Assembly (NCBI GenBank): GCA_019828595.1
Contig: JAHQRK010000003.1
Coordinates: 1,426,001-1,490,000, forward strand
DNA length: 64,000 bases
Reading direction: 5' to 3'
Source of the DNA: Aphanomyces cochlioides
Taxonomy: Eukaryota > Oomycota > Saprolegniomycetes > Saprolegniales > Verrucalvaceae
The notes below the pieces were generated by a model. The model did no database searches, was not told the DNA's origin, and was given only the letters and a program-made list of their open reading frames with translations. The position numbers were made by a program, and so were the translations under genes. This document shows positions 9,021 through 19,416 of the stretch, one piece after another. Numbering within the stretch: the stretch's first letter is position 1; each line of letters opens with the position of its first letter.

Positions 9021-11642
9021 ATGCAAGATGACGAATGCTCATGTGGATGCCTTCCATGTCTCTGTGTGACAGAAGAAGAAGTGATTCAAGCAAACAAGCT
9101 GGCAAAACTCCGCGCAATGTTGCAAACGACAACAGCTCCGTGTGATTTTTGCCTCATGCTGCCATGTATCTGTGATGGGGAACCATTGCCCATTGCGAAT
9201 ACCGAACCCGAAGAAGAGGACCAAGATGAATCCAACGAGAAAGAGCTCCCAAAGGATGCATATGGGCGAGTTGAATTGCGTCCTCATGAGAACGAATCGA
9301 CTGGAATCTGGATTGCAGAAGAACTGGAGAAAGTACTCAAGCCACATCAACGAGAGGGAGTTCAATTCCTCCTACAACATGTTGCTAACAACCAAGGATG
9401 CATTCTTGCGGACTACATGGGTCTCGGCAAAACGATTCAACTGATTACGACAATTCATAGCTTCTTGATTGACGGTATTCCTCAGTACCCCACCCATTGC
9501 TGATTTCTTTGCCTCACTCCTTAATTTATAGCCGAACCCAACGCACGGCGCTCGTGCTTTGCCCGACTGTTTGCATATTGAATTGGGTCCAAGAATTTCA
9601 GAAATGGTTGACTCCTGCGTCGCTCGAAAAGTGTCCAATCTATCAAATGGACACGGGCAGCAGCGTAGGTGTTCTAGGTCAAATTTCAGCCTCACAATTC
9701 ATTAGTATAAATGCAACACGGCTTCGCGAGTTACAACTCTGCAAGAATGGAAGACGACTGGCGGTGTATTGATCATGGGATATGAAATGTTTCGACTTCT
9801 ACTCAATCCCTCTCGTGTTGTGAATGAACCCGTCTTGGATGTTGTGACCCATATGACAACGGGCATGATGGAAATTTCAGACAAGAAGCAAAACTTAGTG
9901 GACCGACAATTGCGTCAGATCCTACCACTATTATGCTCTCCAGGCCCAGACCTGGTGCGTTTGTACCTGTCAACTCACAATGACAATTTTTAGGTTGCCT
10001 TGGACGAAGGCCATCGTATTAAAGACCCAACCTCGTTGCTCAGCACAAGTTTGGATCAAATCAAAACAACAAAGCGGGTGGTGCTGACTGGCTATCCACT
10101 TCAGGTTATTTAGAACATTTTGGACATCGCATTACCTTTTTGTAGAATTCACTGTCAGAGTACTGGTGTATGGTAAACTTTTGTCGACCTGGATTCCTTG
10201 GAATCTACGAAGAATTTCGGCAAAATTACGAGAAGCCAATCTTGGAAGGAAACGTCGAAGTATCAGCAAAGCTGACGAAGCTGCTGTCCCCAGTTGTATT
10301 ACGCCGTGGTAGACAGCTTCTGAATTCTCACCTTCCAACTAAAACCGAGTGGATCATTCACTGTCAGCTCTCACAGCTACAACACAAGCTATACCTTGAT
10401 TTTCTTTCAACAACAGATCGCAAGCAGTGGGATTTATTTACTGCTTACACGACTCTGTTGCAGATTGTCAATCATCCTGATGTGCTCCACCGTCGATTGG
10501 AAGCATTGGGAGACTCGAGTTTCAGCGATAACAGCGATGACATTGAACAAACAAAAGTAGACGAATGGCAACCTTTGCTTTCATCGAAACCCAAGCCTAA
10601 GAAACGAAAGCGACCCGAAGTAGTTCAACGGCTTGCTGCTAACCTAGAATGGGCTGAGTCCAGTTTTCCTCCGGAGTATGTTCCAAATGCTCTAGACAAC
10701 AGTGGCAAGATGGTCTTCTTGCTCGAATTGATTCGTGAGAGGTATGCTCGTCGAAACTTCGTCATTCAGCTCGTACGTAGTCGACTGGAAGGTGACAAGC
10801 TCGTCGTCTTTTCGCAGAGCGTGACAACTCTGCAATGCATCGCGTATTACATTTCCCAAATGAACAAATCATCTCCAGCATCATCGGAAACGTCTAAAGG
10901 CCGACGAAAGACGTCGAAGCCAAGATCCAATCTACAAGACACAATGCCACAGAGCGAATATGCAGGCTGCCTTATCATTGATGGCAGTCTTTCATCAAGC
11001 AAACGAATGGATCACATCAAGGTTGGAGACTGCTCTTGATAAATCTAACTGTTTGGCAGACTTTTAGCGAAATCAAAAGTGGAATTGACGTCCTCTTGGT
11101 CTCAACTAAAGCTGGAGCTGAAGGAATCAACTTACACGCGGCCAACCGTCTTGTGCTGTTTGATGTCAGCTGGAATCCATCGCATGATCACCAGGTAGGC
11201 AATCTTCATTAAAGAATGATGTGACGAGGTTTTAGTCGATGTGTCGATCTCATCGCATTGGCCAAACTAAAGATGTACATGTGTATCGCTTTGTAAGCCA
11301 CGACACCATGGAAGAAAAGATCTACGACCAACAGGTTCGACTGGTGAAACTCAATAAGCCTCACATATCCCTAGGTCAAGAAAGTAGGTCTCTCCTCAAA
11401 TGTTGTCGATGCAGCTGGCATGCAAAGCTCGAGTGGGCCAACCTCTTCCTTCTTTGCTTTGCCAGAGGCCCCATCGTTGGACAAGATGCGAAATCATGCA
11501 CTATCAGGAGATACTGTGTTGGACAAATGCTTGGCGGCAGTTGGAAAATGGGTGGTAGGTATATATCACGTGCGCTTTCGCTAACCTTAATAACTCCTAG
11601 CCCAAGTATTTCCAAGCTATCTCGGAGTCCATTGACGAATAA
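9021..11642 (+). CDS. SNF2-family ATPase, ATRX/ARIP4-like
   Basis: A multi-exon gene with introns of about 45-60 nt. Helicase motifs in order: motif I DYMGLGKT (about 9411-9434); Ia ALVLCPT (about 9550); motif II DEGH with RIKDP (10003-10020); motif [11 protein letters not shown]; then a long insert with a basic stretch [11 protein letters not shown]; motif IV VFSQS; motif [18 protein letters not shown]; motif [19 protein letters not shown] (about 11240-11292). The DEGH box, rather than DEAH or DEGQ, is the mark of the ATRX/ARIP4/RAD54 branch. The N-terminus has two dense cysteine motifs instead of an ADD domain. C-terminal exons read through to [12 protein letters not shown]. Expected role: nuclear ATP-dependent chromatin remodelling. 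Confidence 0.85.
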
Positions 11643-11851
11643 TTGAACATGGCGATGAAATTCCATTTTGACCAAGCTATGAGCACGAGATGTGTTCTTG
11701 TTGGTTCTCACTATTAGTTGCAACATTTCACCTCTATCATATTTATCTAAGACAGCCCCCCCGTCTTAAGGTAACACATTAGCAGGCAGACTGCTTGATT
11801 TCTCGTCGTTTGGACAGTTCTACGTCCGTCAACTCACAATACAAATGCACA

Positions 11852-12106
11852 ATGTCCATCTTTTTGGGGAGACGAGCTAAAGTTTCTCCTCTCAAAGATG
11901 GAGTTGACATGTACAAGCGAGTAGATGCAGTCCACAGACAAGCACAAGCCGAATATGAATACTCTGCTGGAGATGAGATTCCAAACTCTTATCGAAAGAA
12001 AAGAGTGAGAGACCTGTCTGGTAATCATCCAACCCAGGTGTATCCTCCTCAATCAAGGTTCAACCTTTCACATTTTATAAGTTTGACCATTTTAACATGG
12101 CATTAG
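11852..12106 (+). CDS. hypothetical small protein, possibly truncated
   Basis: An 84-residue open frame beginning MSIFLGRRAKVSPLK, charged and plausible through KKRVRDLSGNHPTQVYPP, then turning hydrophobic and ending at 12106. The GT in its CCAGGTGTATCC segment could be a splice donor, with the downstream exon now lost in the repeat island that starts at 12232. No family is recognised, and no neighbour suggests a role. It may equally be noncoding. Confidence 0.25.
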   Translation: MSIFLGRRAKVSPLKDGVDMYKRVDAVHRQAQAEYEYSAGDEIPNSYRKKRVRDLSGNHPTQVYPPQSRFNLSHFISLTILTWH

Positions 12107-12231
12107 GGTTCGCCTTATACTTATACGTGTATACTAGTAGAGCACTACAGTGTATACGTCTTTATACACGTAGTTGTCCTGCTTGCAATATTCCACATTG
12201 CGTTAGGAAGTGTAACGTTAATGTGTGTTTT

Positions 12232-12650
12232 TACCGTATTCCTTTTGGGTAGACAGACAGCCATGTACACCGGATAACAGAAATTCATCCGGATTTTTAA
12301 GATGCATACAAATTTCAAGTAATTTTTAAAATATCATTTTAAAGAGGCTATATTGAATGTTACAGGCTACATAGTATCAAAACCAGCCAATCAACACTGT
12401 GTTTCTATCTCGGTACGATATCGCTGTGATTTTGTGTTGCTTGGGATTGCGACCAATTCCAAGACAATTGAGACGTCCTCTGGGCCAGGTTGCAGGCTTG
12501 TCTGTGTCGAACATTGTCACCAGAATCAACAAATGACAACCAACCAGTCACTACTATGGAAACTTATATTTCGATTGAAATTAAATTTGTAAAGACATTA
12601 GTTTTTACAGTATTGTCCTTACCGTCCGTCTACCCAAAAGGAATACGGTA
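12232..12650. mobile_element. MITE with Tc1/mariner-type TA target duplication
   Basis: A 415-bp noncoding segment (12234-12648) is bounded by inverted repeats. The left end begins CCGTATTCCTTTTGGGTAG and the right end is its reverse complement. About 24 of the 25 terminal bases pair, the mismatch lying near the inner edge. Each end abuts TA, consistent with a TA target-site duplication. No coding frame is present, so it depends on a transposase elsewhere. It is not related to the Tc1-type element at 15087, whose ends differ. It contains one ATCCGGAT palindrome at 12287-12294. Confidence 0.75.
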
Positions 12651-13124
12651 CAATTGGGTATTTGATCATTTTCTATACCAATTTTGTCAAATTTACATAA
12701 ATTTACGTATTTTAGTCCGAAGTATCCTCCTTGCGAAATCTTGCATTAATCGATAAACTGTGCGAAAAAGTTTTCTATTATATCCAAATCTTCATACACG
12801 TCGTTTAAATTACCTACGAATTATAATACAACTGCTTATTTTTCTACTGTTGGAGCAAAAGGGTGGTTAATCGAGTTTTGTAATTGTACTGATAGTATAT
12901 CACAGTCACTTCAAGGATGCGTTGTGAAGTGAGTAATTTATTTGCATTCACGTCAATACTTTAATCTATATTTAATATTCTAGTTTGACTGTGTGAGCAG
13001 CGTCGTGTATTTAAATAATGAGATGTACTTTTCATATTCAGACAACGAAGGCTCCAGCATCTATCTCGTCTGTGTCGTCTAGGATGTGTGTGCGACCTAT
13101 ATATTCTAGTTTGACTGTGTCAGC
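12651..13124. repeat. noncoding AT-rich stretch with a 26-bp direct repeat
   Basis: No gene is seen. A 26-bp sequence starting ATATTCTAGTTTGACTGTGT occurs at 12975-13000 and again, with one mismatch, at 13101-13126, directly before the 80-bp tandem array. It may mark an older duplication that seeded the array. Confidence 0.5.
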
Positions 13125-13484
13125 AGCTTAAGGGAGGATAACAGAGTAAAGTATATGTTGTATGATCGAATTACTCGCGTGATGAATTGAAGACTTATTG
13201 CATTAGTTTAAGGGAGGATAACAGAGTAAAGTATATGTTGTATGATCGAATTACTCGCGTGATGAATTGAAGACTTATTGCATTAGTTTAAGGGAGGATA
13301 ACAGAGTAAAGTATATGTTGTATGATTGAATTACTCGCGTGATGTATTGACGACTTATTGCATTAATTTAAGGGAGGATAACAGAGTAAAGTATATGTTG
13401 TATGATTGAATTACTCGCGTGATGGATTGACGACTTATTGCATTAGTTTAAGGGTGGATATTGACGACTTATTGCTTTAATTTT
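13125..13484. repeat. 80-bp tandem repeat, four units plus a degenerate tail
   Basis: Units start at 13125, 13205, 13285 and 13365 with exact 80-bp spacing; each opens AGNTTAAGGGAGGATAACAG. The first two are nearly identical, and the third and fourth share substitutions (ATTGAATT; TGACGACTTATT), so they form a second subtype. A shortened fifth unit begins at 13445 and breaks down by about 13484. There is no reading frame across the array. Confidence 0.85.
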
Positions 13485-13609
13485 AGGGTGGATAACATTG
13501 TATACTCGTTACTGTATACTGATTATCGCGGATTTTGGAAAATAGAGAACTTTCGGTAGCCCAAATATCGACTTTAGATAGACATTTTCCTTTATAAATT
13601 AATATTCCT

Positions 13610-14127
13610 CTACAAACGCATAGTCGAGATTCGGCCCAAAGTCGAAAAGATGATTCGACTACAGGCCTCCATTGACCGCCCAAACTCATTTGCTGTTGTA
13701 AAAAGCCGTGAAGGCTCCGTCAAATGTCGACATACGAGCACAATCGCCTCTTGAGCGTCAACTTTGTCCATCGACGTAGTGATAATGACATGAGGCAAAT
13801 GAAGTTTGACTGAAAGGGTTTGCAGCTGATTAACAGTGAAGCAGAACTTGTGAATAGCGTCCCATCGCCCATGTGGCGATGGAAGGAATTGTTGCAGCAA
13901 ACTAATGGTCGCTCAGGTCGAGAACGAAACACGTTGCGAGATATCAAGATGTCCATGATCGATAGGAACTCATCAATGTCCCCTTCGCAAGCGTGGAGAA
14001 CACCCGCAATCAGGTCGACCGCCTCCGCAGCCGTCAACACTCGAGGGAGCACCATTTGTTGAATGAAAACACTGTTCAGGATGTTGAATCTTTGTTTAGG
14101 AATTATCCTAACTACTAAGTTCAACAA
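13610..14127 (-). pseudogene. unrecognised coding relic, frame broken
   Basis: Two overlapping minus-strand frames look protein-like but do not join cleanly. The upstream one (about 14055-13930) reads MVLPRVLTAAEAVDLIAG and ACEGDIDEFLSIMDILISRNVF. The second (about 13900-13690) reads LLQQFLPSPHGRWDAIHKF, LSVKLHLPHVIITT and AIVLVCRHLTEPSRLF. A change of frame near 13900-13930 without an obvious splice pair suggests a decayed gene. The family is unknown. It is flanked on both sides by repeats. Confidence 0.35.
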
Positions 14128-15086
14128 TGTACCGAAAGACGATGTTCTCTGACATCGACTTTGAGATAGGATCCTTAAGTCAAAGTCAAAATTCGGCTTA
14201 CCGAAAGCTCTCTAATGTTCACGTACATTATTTGGTCAATCATAACTGTTCTCATTTTTACATACTTTTGGAGCATATTGCCGTATTTTCTGGTAGATTA
14301 TTCTAAATTCGATTTCAATACATAATACCTATATTACCGATTTAATTTACTTCGAACTTCGTGAGTATACAAATTTCAAGAAATGGGTACAGCAACAGCA
14401 ACAACAGCAACAACATCAGATATCCCTCGAGAAGAACTAACCTTCGGTGAAGTGGGATATCGGAGATATCCTCGTACACACTTCCCTCGGAATAATTTGT
14501 ATACCATTATTTAGTATACACTGTGCATGTGTTGCTTTGACTGTGAGGAGTCGTTTAACCACCGCGGCTCCGATGGATCCCGCAAGGATCGACTTGCACT
14601 TCCTTAAACAAGAGCTGGTCGTTCTCGTGTCGTCAGTGTACATCTCGCCACCTTATTGTAGTGGCAAATAAGTCGCGCTGAGGTAGCACTGAGCTTCACA
14701 CCAATGAGTTTTGTAGCCACAATATTTACCAGAAATAGCTTAGTATGCTTGCACAACAAGAGCAACTTTGACACAGTGCAATGGCCTTTCCCTTGTATGG
14801 AGTTTGCTTCAGTGGCCCCCAAAGTCTTGGATGGTGAAGCTGTGGGCTTGGAGCAGAACCCCCTTCTAACATTAAGATGAACTGGTGACGAAGAAAGTAA
14901 AATGGGCATGAGAGGCTAGTCGATTTACACCAATCACAATGTATAAAGGAAAGTCAACTGTTACGACAATAAGTCATCTACATGGACGACGTCTTGGATT
15001 TTCTTTTTTAAGTATGCAGTCCAGGTTCAGAATGGATCAACATGGAATGCAATACATCGTATAATATACGTCCACTATACATGGTA
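14128..15086. other. intergenic, no gene recognised
   Basis: AT-rich sequence without a convincing frame. The only structure noted is a short CAA/CAGCAA microsatellite at 14390-14418. Short frames at 14437-14909 lack family resemblance and overlap one another on both strands. Confidence 0.4.
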
Positions 15087-16115
15087 TACAGTGCGCGACG
15101 CAACGATAGGTGCATCGACAATTTTGGCGTTTTCAATTCAGAACTTCGCCAAATCTTATGAAAATATTCTCAAATTTTGACATGTACAACCAATCGGAGT
15201 GAGCAATCTACACATGTGACTACAACACTGAAATACCGATTGCATCGTAGCCAACCGTGTACAGATCAGCTTTTCTATACAGAGACGCAATGATAGGGAC
15301 ATACCAAATTCAATATATAGGGTGAAATCTGGCATTTATCAATTTGATGGGGAGAGGCAAGCGGCTCACAGAGCGACAAGTCGGTGAAATCATCGCCCAC
15401 CGCGCCAACGGACATTCGCACCGATCGATTGCCAAGCAGGTCGGCTGCTCACCCAACGCCGTGTGCAATGTCCTCAAGAATCCCGCCATGTATGGCAAGG
15501 CACGTTCAACGGGCCCGAAACCAAAGCTTAGCGAACGAACTATTGCGAAGATTCGACGTGAAGCAACGATTGATCTTTAGAGCGCGTCCAAAATTAAGGC
15601 ATGTTTGAAATTAGATGTACATACACGAACTGTGCAACGAGTTCTGCAAAACACTGAGTATATAGAGAGCACGTATCGTGAATCAAGTCCAGGCTCATTT
15701 GTCGCGAAAGGTCTATGACAATGGACGACGTCAGTTCACTTCAAGGGCGCAATTGAAGAACCAAATTGTCCAGTCGTGGAATGAAATCGAGCAAGACTAC
15801 TTTCAAACGCTGGCGAACTCGATGACTTGCCGCTGTTTGAAGGTGTATGCTCGTGATAAAATAAAATACTAATCAATTTTATTTTATATTTTGAATTTTG
15901 TATGTCCCTATCATTGCGTCGAAGTATACACAGGCTGCTCTGCATTGTCGATGGTGATGCACTTGGAACCCCAGTGTTGTAGTCACATGTCCAGATAGAT
16001 CTCATTGATTGGAAGAAAATATCAAAATTGGAGAAGAATTGGACTGGATATGGCAAAGTTTTGACTTGAGAGCGCCGATTTAGGTGGTGCACCTATCATT
16101 GCGTCGCGCACTGTA
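15087..16115 (+). mobile_element. Tc1/mariner element of IR/DR type, non-autonomous
   Basis: The element is flanked by TA at 15087-15088 and 16114-16115. The ends read CAGTGCGCGACGCAAYGATA and its complement. Inverted repeats are about 225 bp long and diverged, but recognisable throughout; for example a 19-bp perfect match at 15212-15230 pairs with 15972-15990. Each arm has a second inner copy of the core GACGCAATGATAGGGACATA, at 15278-15313 (left) and 15891-15926 (right), about 188 bp inside the tip. Two direct repeats per long terminal inverted repeat is the IR/DR architecture of Sleeping Beauty-like elements. The interior carries a broken transposase. Confidence 0.85.
15347..15872 (+). pseudogene. 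Tc1-like transposase remnant lacking the DDE core
   Basis: The N-terminal paired-like HTH is clear: MGRGKRLTERQVGEIIAHR, then HRSIAKQVGCSPNAVCNVL. The frame meets an in-frame TAG at 15578-15580 and resumes as SASKIKACLKLDVHTRTVQR, the second HTH helix region. After a change of frame near 15670 it jumps to the Tc1 C-terminal pattern LKNQIVQSWNEIEQDYFQ and LANSMTCRCL. The roughly 200 residues holding the catalytic DDE/D triad are missing, so the protein cannot be active. It sits between the inner direct repeats of the element at 15087-16115. Confidence 0.85.
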
Positions 16116-16170
16116 ATATCTATAGCGTGTATAATGAATCAAACTATACTCGTATACTTCCGAACCCTAC

Positions 16171-17910
16171 ATGGCATCGACCAAGACAAAGGAGAAACTA
16201 GAGGCAACGACGCCTGACCGTTTAAAGCCGACAGCCACAGGACGTAACTATGTAGCTCTACTCGTTCTGTTGTCTGTGGCGCTGTTTGGCGGACTCCTTG
16301 CTGGAAACGTGAAATCAATCGTACGGCAACGATATTTGACCGCCACGCCAATCTCGAAGACCGTGTCTGTCTTTGACAATGGACAGTCTGTTGGAGGCAT
16401 CAACATTACCCTCACCGAGTCTCATGTCGTGTCTGGAGCTTCGCTAGCTACATATCTCTCCGATTTTATCGAAGTCGATGGTATTCACCTTCCCGAGAAG
16501 CCAGCATCAAAAATTGTGGCCGACCGAGTGTACACTGGCAAAGGCATTCTTGTCGAGTATTTCAGTGACTTTGACGATGGCGAGCGATTGTATTTGGTTG
16601 CACCTGGACTCTTGTTTGTGTGGCCTTTTGTTGAGGTTTAATCTCTGTCATTTATCCTCTCATGCTTGCTTAGTTGGGGCATAAAGTCTATGTTTCCTCC
16701 AAGATGAGCCCAACCAAGACCGACATTATCTTGGAGTCCTTCAGCGAAACCCCTCGTGTCTTTCATGTGCACAACTTTTTCGACAACGAAGAAGCAGATT
16801 GTCTCATCGAGCGTATTCTCACTATTGACGATGAGAAGAACAAACTGAAGCAATCTACAGTTGGGCATGCCAATGGGCCAAAAAAAGTGTCAACAATTCG
16901 TACGAGCGAAAACGCGTTCGATCAAGTGAGCGATGTTGCTGTGCGCATAAAGAAGCGCTCGTTTGATATGCTACGAATTGCGGAGTACCGAGAAGACCAG
17001 TCTGATGGACTCCAACTTCTCCGCTACAAGCAAAAACAGGCTTATGCTCCTCACACAGATTACTTTGGCACTGAAGCAAAAGGCGACTGGAACTGGGACC
17101 CAAGCACCGGCGGCTCCAATCGCTTTGCTACTGTCTTTATGTATCTCTCAAACGTGACTGTCGGTGGCCAAACTGTCTTTCCACAAGCATGGATGCCTGA
17201 AGGCCACGAGCATCCACAAATGCCGAGCGAGACGGCAGCACTCACAGACTCGCTATTTGATCGCGATAGCTGGGAGCACGACATGGTCGAAAAGTGTTCC
17301 TCTCGGTATGTGTTATTCCTAAGCTTGTTTTATCTGTGGGTGTAGATTAGCGTCGTACCCTCGCAAGACGCATGCAATTCTCTTTTATAGCCAGAAGCCA
17401 AACGGTAATCTCTGCATTCCTCCATGCATTATTCAGTGTGTTATGAAGGGAAAGTGGATCCAATGTCTCGACATGGAGGATGCCCCGTCCTCGAAGGAAC
17501 TAAATGGTTTGTCCGCCCAATGTTATCGAGTTGATTTTATGGTCGATTCTAGGGCTGCCAACTTGTGGGTCTGGAATCGACGTCGCTATGGACTGGATCA
17601 AGTCCACAAAGACAAGATTCGAGTCAACTTTGTCAACCCAACGTCTGATACGATCAACTTGTATTGGAAAGACACCAAGATGTCATCGATTGAGGCTGGT
17701 AAAGACAAGTCATACAGTTCTTTTCATGGGCATGAATGGGTATGTTCATATTTGACTCGTTGGAACTCTAACATGTATTGATAGTCGCTCCGAGACCAAG
17801 ATGGCAATATCCTCTCGAAGCATGTGTTGTCGCTTGATGATGGCGATGACCAGACGATTACCCTGCCGGAGACTGAGATGCAACCTGCTCATCCCGTTGA
17901 CGAATTGTAA
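16171..17910 (+). CDS. membrane-anchored prolyl 4-hydroxylase with VHL-beta-like C-terminal domain (copy 2)
   Basis: Six exons: 16171-16635, 16674-17305, 17346-17404, 17437-17506, 17553-17739 and 17785-17910. They sum to 513 codons (512 residues), and every join restores frame. Order: an N-terminal transmembrane helix (about residues 28-46), a lumenal segment, a P4H domain with metal ligands in HTDYFG and SRHGGCPVLEGTKW (His, Asp, His, plus the 2-oxoglutarate Lys), then after LWVWNR a VHL-beta-like domain (VNFVNPTSDTINLYW, YSSFHGHEWSLRDQDGN). The residues that aligned pVHL uses to grip hydroxyproline (Ser111, His115, Trp117) are present. The ATG lies 56 bp from the Tc1 element, so the element may form part of its promoter. 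Confidence 0.88.
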
Positions 17911-18324
17911 TGAGTACTCCACTTGGTTCTACTGTAGGTTTGCCGAGCGAAGCAATGGATAATGCAATCTTTGTCACTTGAGTGCATTACCGTGTACTAG
18001 TACTTCGCAGCATTTCCTAAGCGTACCACCGCAGCTAAACATATTACAGTCCATCGACTCCAGCATCTAGAAGATAAACTCTCTGATGGATCAGGGGCTG
18101 CAAAGATGATAAAATGTTATTCAATCAGCGTTATTGTGGTGGACCAAGTGCAGAAGACGTCGCGAGTGTCCATACACGGTTCCACTCGCCAAAGCAGAAA
18201 CACAAGGATGCTGTCGGGAACTATCAGTTTGGAGGTGGAGAATCGTCATGTATGTTAAAGAATTTATTAAGAGGGAATCTTGGTGCAGATGTGCATCTCA
18301 ATGACAATACAATCGTGGTAAATA
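17911..18324. other. intergenic between P4H copy 2 and Rab21
   Basis: This gap between convergent genes has no recognised frame. It holds the 3' ends of both transcripts; a polyadenylation-type AATTTATTAAG lies near 18261-18272 on the plus strand. Confidence 0.35.
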
Positions 18325-19168
18325 CTAACAGCAGCCGCTCTTTTTCGCGCTACTTGCCGCCGCTGCTCCATGACTTCCACCGGCAGCTCCGCCTCGCGAC
18401 GAGCCACGTCCATCGTCAACGATTTGGATCGTATTACCGCGACCACCTTCCCGATTTCGAGCAACTTCGCTGCTCGAGTGGGCCCCCGCGTAGGACGATG
18501 GCGCGGCCACGGGTTCGTCGTCAGCAATCAAAGCACTTGGTTTGTTTCTCTTGGAGCGCGATCCACCACGCAAGAGCATTCGCTTCGACAAGTCGACAAA
18601 CACATCATCGAGGCCTTTGTTCAACTTGGCCGATGTGAGGAAATGCGTCGCATTGACCGACTGCGCATACTTGACCGCGTCTTCTTCTTTCACTTTTCGG
18701 TTTCGGTGGAGATCAATCTTATTGCCTGCAATCGCAATATCAATGTCGTCTCCAACAATGCGTCGGAGTTCCTTCACCCATGTCTTCACTTTCACAAACG
18801 ATTCTTCGTCCGTAATGTCATAAACCAGCAACGCTCCATCTGGTCACACAGAGAAATGATCCCACGCATGGAACCTCTAGAGGCCTACCTGCATCGCGGT
18901 AATAAATCGGACCCAGCGCGTGGAATCGTTCTTGTCCAGCCGTGTCCCAGATCGAAAGCTGCACATTCGAGTTGTCCACTACGAGCTTCTTGTCCAAATA
19001 CGACGCTTGCAACGTCGACTCTTGGCGGTCGTCGTACTCGTTCTTGATATACCGGACAAGGATGGAGGTCTTTCCCACACGTCCTACGTCAATTCTACGT
19101 CATTCTCGGCGTCATTAGGCGCTCGTACCTTCGCCCAAGAGCACCACTTTGTATCGCTTCGTCGCCAT
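18325..19168 (-). CDS. RAB21: Rab21-type small GTPase
   Basis: Three exons. Exon 1 (ATG 19168) encodes MATKRYKVVLLGEG; exon 2 starts RVGKTSILVRYIKNEYDD and exon 3 resumes at GALLVYDITDEESF. G motifs: P-loop GEGRVGKTS, switch I with STLQASYL, WDTAGQERFHALGPIYYRD, GNKIDL and TSAKLNKG. The TLQASYLxKK and FHALGPIYYRD stretches are diagnostic of Rab21. The C-terminus is a long Gly/Ser/Ala-rich hypervariable tail ending SGCC, a double-cysteine geranylgeranylation signal. Role in the family: endosomal trafficking and integrin or adhesion-type cargo recycling. CCAAT boxes lie upstream at 19275-19279 (inverted) and 19301. Confidence 0.93.
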
Positions 19169-19274
19169 CTTCTGTCTTCTTCGTCGAGTTTTACTGTCTG
19201 GGAAGGAGAACCAGAGTGGAGGAGGCGTGATTCGGACGGAAGACAAGCGTCGGTTAACGCGTTTCTCACTTTTG

Positions 19275-19305
19275 ATTGGCTAAAATTCATAAATGTTTGA
19301 CCAAT
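19275..19305. promoter_or_regulatory. paired CCAAT boxes upstream of Rab21
   Basis: An inverted ATTGG (19275-19279) and a direct CCAATCA (19301-19307) face each other 21 bp apart, 107-140 bp upstream of the Rab21 ATG. Similar CCAATCA boxes precede WDR75 and the SNF2 gene. Confidence 0.35.
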
Positions 19306-19416
19306 CAGAAAATTCGTGAAAAATATTGAAGCTTTCAAGGACACTTTGGATGTTTCTCCATCAAGATGCCTCAGCAAGTCGGTTCCACGCAATTCTCTAT
19401 TAGTTCTTCGGCTGTC

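Noticed and set aside
14437..14909. Short frames on both strands near 14.4-14.9 kb
   Set aside because: They overlap each other, have no motif and lie in AT-rich repeat-island DNA.
15278..15926. Inner repeats as a separate nested transposon
   Set aside because: The outer arms are homologous to each other along their whole length and the spacing is the same on both sides, which fits one IR/DR element better than nesting. The inner pair also lacks clear TA duplications of its own.
18370..19047. 225-codon plus-strand frame
   Set aside because: Antisense to Rab21, which has all GTPase motifs in the correct order on the minus strand.
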